From assembly GCF_000006565.2 (NCBI RefSeq), contig NC_031478.1, positions 1-64,000 of the forward strand: a DNA stretch of 64,000 nucleotides, written 5' to 3'. The notes beneath the pieces were generated by a model. The model did not search any database. It was not told the DNA's origin and was given only the letters and a program-made list of their open reading frames with translations. Positions 34,261 through 45,455 of the stretch are shown here, in pieces (the first letter of the stretch is position 1; each line of letters opens with the position of its first letter). This DNA comes from Toxoplasma gondii ME49. Taxonomy: Eukaryota > Apicomplexa > Conoidasida > Eucoccidiorida > Sarcocystidae. The translations under genes were made by a program, and so were the position numbers.

Positions 34261-36100
34261 CTCGTCGCCTCCCTCGCCGCTGCCTATGGTCTGTGCGTGA
34301 ATGCAGATAGGGTCTGTCATGCCAGAGTGGAGTCAGGCGAACCCATGGATTTGGTGTTTCGAGTTGTTGTGAGTGTATGGAATCCATATCCTTCATTGCA
34401 GTGTGCGGAAGTGCCTCATGTCACGATTATTTTGGTGCACAACAATCACCCTCTACATAAGGTGCTGAGCACAGGTCAGGAAATCTCCACCTGGGCAGAT
34501 CTTCAGACCCACGTAGACCCGTACTCCGACAGCGGCTCGAGACAAGTGCGGTCGGGCCCGTCGCAGTCCCGACGCCAGAAACAACCAGCTGAACTCATGT
34601 ACGCCGCGGGTCGCTGGCACCACATCCAGGACCGGTATATTAGCGCTTGATCACACCTATCACACCAAACGATTCGGGAACCTACGGCACACATACACAG
34701 TATATACCAAACGCACACAGGCGACATCATCGCGTAAACGTATGCCGCGATAACAGACTACTGCAGAAGATCACCGTCATTCGGTTTTTCAATACAGCGA
34801 GGGATAGCTGCCGCAGCTCCGTTAGGTACAAAACCCCGGAAGACGAAACACGAAAAACGAGCAAATCTCTCACTCACATCATAGTCCTGTCCAGCGACGG
34901 CCTGTTGTCAGTTGCCACAGAATTTTACCTTCCGTGGTTTACGCCATTATGGCTCCACATCTGGTGGCCGCGGAAATGTGGAAGCCAGTGTTCCGTCGGC
35001 ACCACCTCGCATTGACTTAACCGATCACGGACAGTGGCGGGGAACCCCGATCAAGAAGGCATTTGCTTACTGAAATGCTGGCACTTTCGTGAGCCGAGTT
35101 TGGTGTCTCCTACATCCTCGGTCTGTTCAGTTGCCGCGTTCATATGCCAGAACTACTGCCTCAGAAAACGGAGTGCCTCTCTGAACTGTTCACTTCACTG
35201 CCAAGGTGTGGCCACATCCTCCTGGCACACAATTCGTCCTGACACCACTGCCAGCGGCGGCGCACTAGTCCCTCTTCTTGCATTTAGTATTTACTCAGTG
35301 ACGAAGTCTGAGGTGGTTTCTGCCTCTGGTTGTTCATGCACTGATACGAGACTTTAGCCAGTGCGTGAACCTTCTCACAGTATCAGTGATCCCTACTGAA
35401 TCGTGCTGGACGCCAGTGGCAACAACTGGCTGCTCCGAACCGCACTGAACGCTATCGTGGCATTTTCAGTGGTGAACAGATTTGAGAAGGTGCCCTTCAT
35501 GCTGACACAGTGCTCGTCGGCCCCGATCTTTGTGGATGCTGGACCCTCCTCAGCGGCTTCTACGACCTTGGCTTGCTAAAAGGTGGCTTCTTGGTGGCTA
35601 CCGATGGTCCTCGCCTCCACCACCTGCCACACGCCTTCCCCGGTGGTCGGTGAGAGAAAAAGACATGGAACACAGGCTCCCAGCTGCGAAAGAGCGTCCG
35701 CAATAACAGCATTTTCATCAACAGAGCAGCGTGTCAACTTAGCGTATCTGATCCACGAGTGTGGCACCGTGTCATGGTACTTCAAACAACAGCGAGATAT
35801 GCTGCATCTACGGGTATTATCAACGCACTGCGGATGTGGTTCAAAAGGCGTACGAATGGATCATTGTGTTCGGCGAAAATCAAGTTTAACCTACACAGCT
35901 AGTCACACATTTTGCAACCACAAAACTGCAAGACCACATTCTCGCTGCAACTGCCATTGCCTTACTGTTACGTCTGATTCCGTCCCCGCTGCATACTCAC
36001 GGGACGCCCCGACGCTCCGTATCTCACCATGGCTCCGTCCCCACAGTCCTCGCCATCGTATACACCCGCCCCGAACTGATGCTTACCGCCTGTGAGAGCC
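34260..36100. repeat. Dispersed repeat unit remnants
   Basis: Copies of the conserved core lie at 34283 (donor GT lost) and 36082 (GTAAGC on the minus strand). 34000-34300 and 35940-36100 share the pyrimidine-rich stretch that precedes the core elsewhere. The DNA between shows little similarity to other units. Short overlapping frames occur on both strands (34297-34650 +, 34647-35015 +, 35034-35357 +), none recognised. Confidence 0.45.
35397..35785 (-). pseudogene. Two-frame minus-strand fragment, possible intron acceptor
   Basis: A 69-codon frame (35785-35576) carries VIADALSQLG and SPTTGEGVWQVVEA. It ends at a TAG that is part of CACCTTTTAG, a good 3' splice acceptor. Directly after that AG, another open stretch of 60 codons (35575-35397) has protein-like composition (QAKVVEAAEEGP, CVSMKGTFSNLF, ENATIAFSAV) and runs into CA|GTAGGG. 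TTGEG is shared with the frame at 19214. Read together they may be exon pieces of the same decayed family. Without transcripts the splicing is conjecture. Confidence 0.2.
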
Positions 36101-36960
36101 AGTGAAAACTGTGGAAAACCCGTATCGAGGCGCAGCCAGCACAAGCGAAGAAACTGAAACGCACCACGACACGTAAGTAGTATCCTGTACGCAAGAACCG
36201 CGAGTAAAAGAGACCTCCCGAAGAACAGGACGCCACACAGCTAGACCGCAGGTCACGTACTTAACACGACTCACCATTACAGTTTCGCTCGTCCATGGAC
36301 ACAAGCATTTGTGAATAGTCACAAAGCCAACGTGGTGGACGTTTCTGCGGCCACTCTTGTCCAACGCCACCTATTGCCCTCCCGACACACACTAAAAACG
36401 CCACCCGACGGATATAACACACCAGGCCCTCCAGCGGACTTAATGCGGCAAGACTGGATGCGTGTAGCGGTGGACCGTCTGCGCAAGTGGAATCCCAAAC
36501 TCTATCGATGCAAGACTGTATCGACAGCAGCCGTCCTGCACACTGGCGACACTGAACACAACAGCAACCTCAAGAAGACACACGTGGTGGAACACGCGTA
36601 CAGGGTGGACCTATCAATGGTAACGACCGTGGCAAACGAAGCTGCGACAAACCAGCTGGCTAGTCAGTGCTACTGCCACGAGCCAGACATGCCACAACCG
36701 TGAACAGTAATACTCTGAAAAGAGCTTATCGCATATGAAAAACCCAGTTGATCCTCACACTGTATTCGGTCACCGCCGACGGCAGCCTGTTGCCTTTTCT
36801 GAATGCAGTGCGCCTTCCACGTAAACAACAGCGGCGGCGATGTGTGCCCAACGCATTGCCACAACTTATCCTATGATTTCATCGACTGGGCCATGCAGAT
36901 TGCGCCCCAGAACATCTGCGGTTAAGCGAACCTCCAGCCACAGTATCTGGGGAATTGCCT
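36100..36960. other. Stretch upstream of a donor-like core
   Basis: On the minus strand, 36370-36083 is open for 95 codons and ends exactly at CACAGGCG|GTAAGC (VFTGSHRR). On the plus strand 36311-36703 is open for 130 codons, Thr/Asn-rich. No partner elsewhere was seen for 36150-36900 and no family is recognised. Confidence 0.3.
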
Positions 36961-36964
36961 GCCA

Positions 36965-37261
36965 TTATTTCCATCTGACGTCCATTTCCACGTGTACAAT
37001 TTCACCCTGAAACGTTGCGGCGCCAAGCCAAAGGCTCCAACATTGAAACACGTCAGCGAACGGTGCCTCGCGCTGGGCCTGATCGCTGTCTACGACGCAC
37101 AACGTCCTTCTGTTGCACGCCTTCACCATCAATTTAAAAATCACTATACTGCCACGCACTGCAACAGTGCTCTGAGCCGTCTGCCACCTTCGACCTATAG
37201 TCACGCCGACCCTCTCTCTCTCGTGCGACCGATCAACTCGCAGAGTCAGTGGCGACATCAA
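36965..37261 (-). pseudogene. Minus-strand beta-rich fragment
   Basis: This 98-codon frame is not recognised. It carries TVAVRGSIVIFKLMV, CVVDSDQAQ and ATFQGEIVHVEMDV. Its first 60 residues are repeated in the 1.9-kb unit (frame 40338-40874, 178 codons), where an entirely different C-terminus follows. The switch point coincides with a recombination boundary of the DNA repeat, so at least one product is a chimera. The pattern [ST].AV.G[ST][IL].I is also seen in the frame at 19214. Confidence 0.2.
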
Positions 37262-38290
37262 CTGTCAATGGCCTTCTGCCAATGGCCTTCATGCCGCGGT
37301 GCCTACTGCATCTCTCTGGAAACGGACACGACTCACCCGTTCAGAACAGCACTTGACATCTCCGACTGGACGTCAGGGTGCAAGCGCACCAGATCCCACG
37401 GACTGTCCCGAACGCCCAGACCATTCACGTGGGACATAACCGTGAACAATCCATGTTCATTTGCATCCACACAGTGACGCGACCTCTGCGCAACCTCACG
37501 GCGTCTACTCGTCCAGCAGCCAACCTCTCCGCTTCTGTTCTGCGCACCTCATTCTCAGCCACTGGTTATGACGAAATACAGGAATGGCACACGAGCACCA
37601 TTGGGGGGCTCATCACATCAATGCGTCAGAACGTCGGTCGTTAGCAGCGGGTGTCTGGGCCCTCCATCAATGCCGTGCTGTGCGCTGAAACGCATGATCG
37701 ACGCATATCACTCCAGTGCCTTGTCGACAACAGATTGGCGTGTTCCAGTTTCTGTGCCGAACGCTACCGTTGGTGAGTCTCGTTGGTCAGAGTCCTCGGT
37801 CACCGAGGGAATGCCGTCAATCGCAACCACGCCGGCGACCGACTACTGCTCACAGGTTCTCCACAAACACGATTCCAGCACCATCGCCGCGCCTGGGTCT
37901 ACTCCTTATTCCCTGGTGTATTTGGTTTCCCCGCCGTCGCATACGTGGATGACGCCCCGGCACCCATCGCCTCACGATTAATCCTTCACCATATCTGTCA
38001 CATCCGGGTCACGTCCGTCCCCCTTTCCTACAGCCTATGTGGGATGCGGAGAGGCAGTCACGTAGTCGAGTCAAGACAGCCGGACACTGCTGACGCGTGC
38101 ATCGAGTTGTGCCTGACGACTGCTGCTGATCCGTAATGGGGCGCACCCCAGAATCCGACAGCCCCATCGGAATCCCAACAGGCGGGCCCACAGGCTACGC
38201 GCCTGGCACACATCATGTTGGCGTAAGTCGCCACCAGGGCACGGTCGCCCGTGATGTCTCTCTGTTTTTCAGCATGGTGGCTGAATCGCC

Positions 38291-38363
38291 NNNNNNNNNN
38301 NNNNNNNNNNNNNNNNNNNNNNNNNNNNNNNNNNNNNNNNNNNNNNNNNNNNNNNNNNNNNNN
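38291..38363. other. Assembly gap (73 N)
   Basis: The unknown bases begin just after GCTGAATCGCC. In the sister copies (near 39285 and 41860) the next bases are GACATTGGTTTCCC, so the gap interrupts a repeated segment. The sequence after the gap (38364-39050) does not match what follows in the sister copies. Confidence 0.98.
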
Positions 38364-39055
38364 GTCATGTGTAGGGGGTCTGGCTGACAGCTGCTCCGCT
38401 CACAAATTACGCCCTAACCGGGACAAGGTCCGGGCAGGTATGTAGACAAAACCAGCTCTCTCCCACTTGTGAATCAGCGACAGGATGGTGTACGTTCAGC
38501 CGAGCACCAACACATCAGAAAACGTGCCACGACCTCGCAATCACGCAACTCAGCCAGTGACACAGGGAAGGACACATGAGCATTCCCTTGCTGCCATGCC
38601 CCGGTGTGCCTACTTCCATTGTCTGCAGAACGATACGGTAATAAACCTCAGCCAGACAGACGGTGTCAGCCTGGTACTTAGTCGCCAGTAAGCAGCGGGC
38701 AGGTCGTCGCTCAAGACACGGCCGTTTCCATGGTTCGCAGGCCTGGTGGACTGCAACTCCTGTACCCATGGAGCCTGCTTCCCTGTGCAGGTAGTTGCTT
38801 CTCGTGCGTTCAGCAACCACTATAAGGTTACCATGCTGCGCTATCCGTCAGAGCCGATTCGACATGCGCCCATACAATCCCTTGGCTGTCGCTGCAACTC
38901 CCCATGACTAACAAGCATGCATGGCGCCGTCTCTCTCATATCTCGAAAGAAGGACTCGACACACCGTGCCCCAGTCTGCCTCCTGAACCATCCATTTCGC
39001 GGCGACACTTCTTGCACCCGTTCCTTACAGCCTGCGTAGCCCCGGAACGCCAGCC
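38364..39055. other. Unmatched stretch between repeat copies
   Basis: This stretch lies between the gap and the partial unit at 39060. It contains one core at 39023 (minus-strand donor GTAAGG). A 187-codon minus-strand frame from ATG at 39404 runs through it to 38841, crossing the core and the repeat boundary. It is not recognised and probably fortuitous. Confidence 0.35.
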
Positions 39056-39904
39056 AAGTGGTCAAGTAAAGACAGCCGGACACTGCTGACGCGTGCATCG
39101 AGTTGTGCCTGACGACTGCTGCTGATCCGTAATGGGGCGCACCCCAGAATCCGACAGCCCCATCGGAATCCCAACAGGCGGGCCCACAGGCTACGCGCCT
39201 GGCACACATCATGTTGGCGTCAGTCGCCACCAGGGCACGGTCGCCCGTGATGTCTCTCTGTTTTTCAGCATGGTGGCTGAATCGCCGACATTGGTTTCCC
39301 ACGCACATGCACAGCGCTCCCGACTCACACAGAACGGCATTCTTCGCAATGGCATATTGGATGAACCCCCTGAGTGCACCAGTGGACAGGTCCCGTGCAT
39401 GCATCGTTGGATCACGTGTGCAAGTGGCAACCCCTGAGTCTATCTGCAGAGGACTGTGTCGAAAGTGCCGAGACCCGAGTCAGCGAGGCTATGATAACAA
39501 ACGAAACAGACAGACGAACTGGAAAGAGTGCTTCCACAGTTCACTGCGAGCAACCAGCTGAGCGATTGCGACGACACTCCCACATTCCGCTCCAGCTTCG
39601 ATACTACCACGCCAACGAGGAAGGGCCTATAGACTAGGTGGCTCCGTCATTTATTGATAAACGGAGATTCTGCGGTACAATCCACTTTCCGCGAGTACGC
39701 TCCTTGCCGTGTGTCCAACGGGTGAGGCGTTCCACCAGCAGGCTTCTCAACCAGCGGTAGCCCATTCGCTCTCGGCTTGCATTTCGCGCGTCCGAAATAT
39801 CGCAGATCATCCGCGAATGTCGCTTCCAGAGTCGCAGCCTAGCACTCTACTGACACTGGTACGCTGGGCACAAATCCTCCATGCGTACCTGCTCATGCTG
39901 CAAA

Positions 39905-40003
39905 NNNNNNNNNNNNNNNNNNNNNNNNNNNNNNNNNNNNNNNNNNNNNNNNNNNNNNNNNNNNNNNNNNNNNNNNNNNNNNNNNNNNNNNNNNNNNNNN
40001 NNN
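39905..40003. other. Assembly gap (99 N)
   Basis: The unknown bases end immediately before AAGAGCCCTCGAAAAGCGG, which is the start of the full 1.9-kb unit (compare 41911). The left flank (39330-39904) is not found in the other units, so order across this gap is uncertain. Confidence 0.98.
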
Positions 40004-43000
40004 AAGAGCCCTCGAAAAGCGGTCACGCTAGCCCCATCAGTGCACCAGTGTTTATCCCTTCTGATGCGCTCCACCACTGGACTGTGTCTGCACACATCCT
40101 CGCAACGACAATCGATACACTACTCCAGCGACCGCAACCGCACACAACCTTGAGACTCCACAGCACACAGGCCACCATGACACGTGTCATGTACACAGGA
40201 TTGGTCCGCGTGATACTACGGTCCGCCACCACAAGCTCAGCTGCGACACACCGTCCGGGGGACTCGTCCTACAACCACGGGACGCCGATGCCACACAAAT
40301 TTCGAGACATGCGAAGATTCACCGACGGCAAAAGCTCTCAAAGAAGCCAGTGAAATCGCACACTGCACTCGACCGTCGACGATGGCCGTCTCTCGACTCC
40401 CCCCACCGAACTGGATATTCTGCACAAATATTCGACTTGGCTTCGTGTGCGCTGTGGTGTCCCAGGTGTCGTCCAATGCGCGGCTGGTGCCCGCCTAGCT
40501 CCGGGTGCACGCCATGCCATCTGCAGTTGATCGACGCCTGCCACAGCATATCTCCGCAGTACAGTAGGAGTGTGCCAACGCGAAAAGGCTGACCCATCTA
40601 CGTACGAGGACAGCCTGTGGGATTGGGAATCAGCACGTAGAGAAGGCGGTGCGGAGCGCTGGGCCTGATCGCTGTCTACGACGCACAACGTCCTTCTGTT
40701 GCACGCCTTCACCATCAATTCAAATATCACTATACTGCCACGCACTGCAACAGCGCTCTGAGCCGTCTGCCACCTTCGACCTATAGTCACGCCGACCCTC
40801 TCTCTCTCGTGCGACCGATCAACTCGCAGAGCCATGACGAGCCCAAAAGCCAATCGGCTTCGCTCCACGGTCACCTACACGCCTTTGCTGGGAACGGACA
40901 GGACACCCGTTGAGAACAGCACTTGACATCTCCGACTGGACGTCAGGGTGCAAGCGCACCAGATCCCACGGACTGTCCCGAACGCCCAGACCATTCACGT
41001 GGGACATAACCGTGAACAATCCATGTTCATTTGCATCCACACAGTGACGCGACCTCTGCGCAACCTCACGGCGTCTACTCGTCCAGCAGCCAACCTCTCC
41101 GCTTCTGTTCTGCGCACCTCATTCTCAGCCACTGGTTATGACGAAATACAGGAATGGCACACGAGCACCATTGGGGGGCTCATCACATCAGTGCGTCAGA
41201 ACGTCGGTCGTTAGCAGCGGGTGTCTGGGCCCTCCATCAATGCCGTGCTGTGCACTGAAACGCATGATCGACGCATATCACTCCAGTGCCTTGTCGACAA
41301 CAGATTGGAGTGTTCCAGTTTCTGTGCCGAACGCTACCGTTGGTGAGTCTCGTTGGTCAGAGTCCTCGGTCACCGAGGGAATGCCGTCAATCGCAACCAC
41401 GCCGGCGACCGACTACTGCTCACAGGTTCTCCACAAACACGATTCCAGCACCATCGCCGCGCCTGGGTCTACTCCTTATTCCCTGGTGTATTTGGTTTCC
41501 CCGCCGTCGCATACGTGGATGACGCCCCGGCACCCATCGCCTCACGATTAATCCTTCACCATATCTGTCACATCCGGGTCACGTCCGTCCCCCTTTCCTA
41601 CAGCCTATGTGGGATGCGGAGAGGCAGTCACGTAGTCGAGTCAAGACAGCCGGACACTGCTGACGCGTGCATCGAGTTGTGCCTGACGACTGCTGCTGAT
41701 CCGTAATGGGGCGCACCCCAGAATCCGACAGCTCCATCGGAATCCCAACAGGCGGGCCCACAGGCTACGCGCCTGGCACACATCATGCTGGCGTCAGTCG
41801 CCACCAGGGCACGGTCGCCCGTGATGTCTCTCTGTTTTTCAGCATGGTGGCTGAATCGCCGACATTGGTTTCCCACGCACATGCACAGCGTCCCCAATGC
41901 AGGCAGAAAAAAGAGCCCTCGAAAAAGCGGTCACGCTAGCCCCATCAGTGCACCAGTGTTTATCTGGCCTGATGCGCTCCACCACTGGACTGTGTCTGCA
42001 CACATCCCCGCAACGACAATCGATACACTACTCCAGCGACCGCAACCGCACACAACCTTGAGACTCCACAGCACACAGGCCACCATGACACGTGTCATGT
42101 ACACAGGATTGGTCCGCGTGATACTACGGTCCGCCACCACAAGCTCAGCTGCGACACACCGTCCGGGGGACTCGTCCTACAACCACGGGACGCCGATGCC
42201 ACACAAATTTCGAGACATGCGAAGATTCACCGACGGCAAAAGCTCTCAAAGAAGCCAGTGAAATCGCACACTGCACTCGACCGTCGACGATGGCCGTCTC
42301 TCGACTCCCCCCACCGAACTGGATATTCTGCACAAATATTCGACTTGGCTTCGTGTGCGCTGTGGTGTCCCAGGTGTCGTCCAATGCGCGGCTGGTGCCC
42401 GCCTAGCTCCGGGTGCACGCCATGCCATCTGCGGATGATCGACGCCTGCCACAGCACACCACAGCAGTACGGTGGAAATGCGCCAACGCGAAAATGCTGA
42501 CCCGGCTGCGTACCATCATATACTGTGGAATGGTGTGCCGGTAGGTGGGGAAAACGCTGCAGGCCGCTCCTCTCGACGGCCGCCTGCCTCGCACAGGGTC
42601 CGTTAGGTTCATGACATCGACACGAGTTGAAACGGTACTGTATCGTCACGCACTCCAACAGTGCTCTGAGCCGTCTGCCACCTTCGACCTATAGTCACGC
42701 CGACCCTCTCTCTCTCGTGCGACCGATCAACTCGCAGAGTCAGTGGCGACATCAACTGTCAATGGCCTTCTGTCAATGGCCTTCATGCCGCGGTGCCTAC
42801 TGCATCTCTCTGGAAACGGACACGACTCACCCGTTGAGAACAGCACTTGACATCTCCGACTGGACGTCAGGGTGCAAGCGCACCAGATCCCACGGACTGT
42901 CCCGAACGCCCAGACCATTCACGTGGGACATAACCGTGAACAATCCATGTTCATTTGCATCCACACAGTGACGCGACCTCTGCGCAACCTCACGGCGTCT

Positions 43001-43544
43001 ACTCGTCCAGCAGCCAACCTCTCCGCTTCTGTTCTGCGCACCTCATTCTCAGCCACTGGTTATGACGAAATACAGGAATGGCACACGAGCACCATTGGGG
43101 GGCTCATCACATCAGTGCGTCAGAACGTCGGTCGTTAGCAGCGGGTGTCTGGGCCCTCCATCAATGCCGTGCTGTGCGCTGAAACGCATGATCGACGCAT
43201 ATCACTCCAGTGCCTTGTCGACAACAGATTGGCGTGTTCCAGTTTCTGTGCCGAACGCTACCGTTGGTGAGTCTCGTTGGTCAGAGTCCTCGGTCACCGA
43301 GGGAATGCCGTCAATCGCAACCACGCCGGCGACCGACTACTGCTCACAGGTTCTCCACACACACGATTCCAGCACCATCGCCGCGCCTGGGTCTACTCCT
43401 TATTCCCTGGTGCATTTGGTTTCCCCGCTGTCGCATACGTGGATGACGCCCCGGCACCCATCGCCTCACGATTAATCCTTCACCATATCTGTCACATCCG
43501 GGTCACGTCCGTCCCCCTTTCCTACAGCCTATGTGGGACGCGGA

Positions 43545-45180
43545 AAGGCACTGGCATGGCACGGGAATGTCAAGAAAACCCGAGATCACCGAATCCTGTC
43601 TCGTGGCTCGAAAAATGGCGAATTCCGGGCGCTCCCAGCACCGCAAGGTCTCCAAGTGACTCGGCGACTTCCCAGGTGCGTCGTACACGTTAAATGCAAT
43701 CTAGGGTCCACAGGCACATCGCCACGTGTGGATTCCACCTTACAAACGTGGTTGACGTATCTCCGGGGACTAAAGTCTAGCCGCATCTGCCGCCCCAGAC
43801 ACTTCCACACCAAAACAACCCTCGTACGCCATCGCGCGTCAGGAGCCGCGCTTGCCCGGTAGGAATCCCTGCCTGTGCTAAAATACGCTCGTCGGCGTCG
43901 GTAGGTACAAGCACCTGCACGAACGATGCATGGTTGTCTGGATAACAAGGAGACTCTACGGAAAAACTGAGAAAATCTACGAGATACCGAAACTCCTGAC
44001 GTACTATACAGCAGGGAACACGTTTGGAGCAGGCGACCAACGGGAACCGTCATCTTGATCACGGTTGCGACAAAATGTCATTCATGCCATCTCTGGTGTT
44101 GTGCCGCCCGTTGTTGAAAACGCGCATGCACACAGTAGCAAACCCCAAAGAGACTGGAAAAGCCAAGAGCGACAATATAACTGGATATCGACGACGAGAT
44201 CACTTCTCATGCTCCGACCCGGGCTGGGTATGAGCGTAAATCTCTATGATGTCTGCATGTGGCTTGTTCATCGCAATGTGACGAACAGTGAGCGGCTGGC
44301 TTCAATTAAGCCAGGGTTCCACAGCACACCATTTGTGCGTCCACGAATGATATTCACCTTATCGCGTAGGACATCCAGTTTCACCTTGCCCAGCTCGCAT
44401 GCAGCATTCGCTTGCCAATTGGTGTCAAGGCGAGACGATCTTCGACACGCAAGCAGTCGAGGGGTGAGAGCCACATAAACGCGGTTCCTGCAATCGATAC
44501 GATCCAAACGCCCACATATTGCACGTTCGTTACACCACCACGAAGCATGTCAGCATAGGCAGCCGCGATTCTGTATTTCTTCCTGCCAACTCTTGCAATC
44601 ACGAACACGGGAAAAAATGCCCTCCAGTTCGGACATAGTGAAATTAGACTCCAGGCACCTCACTTAGACTGGCTGTGAACGACTGATTTCCAGTATGAAA
44701 ATGGTACTAACCGAGCGTAGCTGCAGCCTAACGGTGCTTCACCACCTAAGATTTTGTCTGCCTCCCATCGTTTTCCTGCCTCTCTTTTAATAAGCGACAG
44801 ACATTCCACATACCCCCATGGTGACCCGTAATTCTAGCGCCCTCTCCACAGCCATGTAGCGACGTACAGTACGAGAAGATCTTGCCGTGGGTTCGAACCC
44901 GCTGTCTCCCTCTGCCTGCATATGCCCACCCGTACCCCAAGAGCACTTGCCAAGTAACACAATATTAAGCATATCTCACCCTTTCCAGTAGCTATACACA
45001 GACAGCGATAACCATCTGAAACGTGTGGCCCCGCCACGCACAAAGAATCGTAAAGTTTGAGATAAAGTAAACTCGAATGTCAGGCTCCAGCAGCTGCTAT
45101 TATAAATGTCCATACCGGACACACAGTGCCTGAGGCCGCGAACCGGAACCACGTCATCACGGTGCTTTCATCATCGGTAG
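43545..45180. other. Stretch before the 370-bp array
   Basis: No internal partner was found. Overlapping frames occur (43586-44062 minus, 158 codons; 44065-44478 plus, 137 codons), both unrecognised. Near 44886 there is the 12-bp palindrome GGGTTCGAACCC, which matches a tRNA B box, but no tRNA fold can be built around it. From about 45010 satellite-like words reappear (GAAACGTGTGGCCCCGCCACGCAC). Confidence 0.4.
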
Positions 45181-45455
45181 TCTCGACATGTTACTAAGTT
45201 GCCGTCATACCAAAACAAATCTGTTTTTGCCCTCAATTACCTTCGACGCCTGCACATGCCCAACCATTCCGCAAAATTCAGGAAACCCCACACGGTGTAC
45301 TCTCACCCGTTCCTTCATGTGTCCCCATATTACCGCGCCTTCCAAACACATGTTTCACCAACACACGCAGCACGTCGCAGACTCGCCAACGCACACAGTC
45401 GGAACCCTGCCTCAAGCAACACTCATCGCCTTTTCCGGACCGGATGCTCTCCCTC
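45180..45455. repeat. Degenerate monomer at left edge of 370-bp array
   Basis: This stretch begins with GCCGTCATACCAAAACA and contains ATGCCCAACCATTCCGCAAA, both variants of satellite words seen at 2221 and 51700. It is too diverged to align throughout. It forms the graded edge of the array. Confidence 0.6.

Larger units (their letters stand above)
36960..43545. repeat. Tandem units of about 1.9 kb with gaps
   Basis: A full unit spans about 40004-41905 and is followed by a second one from 41911 to 43545 (offset 1908-1924). 37050-38290 is an earlier copy of the same sequence (offset about 3570). 39060-39320 is a short partial copy. Identity is about 99% except in swapped patches: about 95 bp at 40832-40915 is replaced relative to 37245-37340 and 42742-42840. 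The downstream part departs at 43545. Both N runs fall in this array, which suggests collapse or misassembly. Confidence 0.85.

Noticed and set aside
38364..39404. 187-codon minus-strand frame as a gene
   Set aside because: It crosses a repeat boundary and a donor-like core and is bordered by an assembly gap. Its parts belong to unrelated repeat pieces, so it is most likely fortuitous.
27799..43533. Plus-strand 3' splice acceptor (TTTCCTACAG) at the recurring core
   Set aside because: Only five of thirteen copies keep the AG, whereas the minus-strand GT is kept in twelve, so an acceptor reading is less consistent.
44886..44897. tRNA-like B box, GGGTTCGAACCC
   Set aside because: The palindrome matches a T-loop, but the flanking bases do not form a five-pair T stem on either strand, and no A box, anticodon arm or acceptor stem can be drawn.
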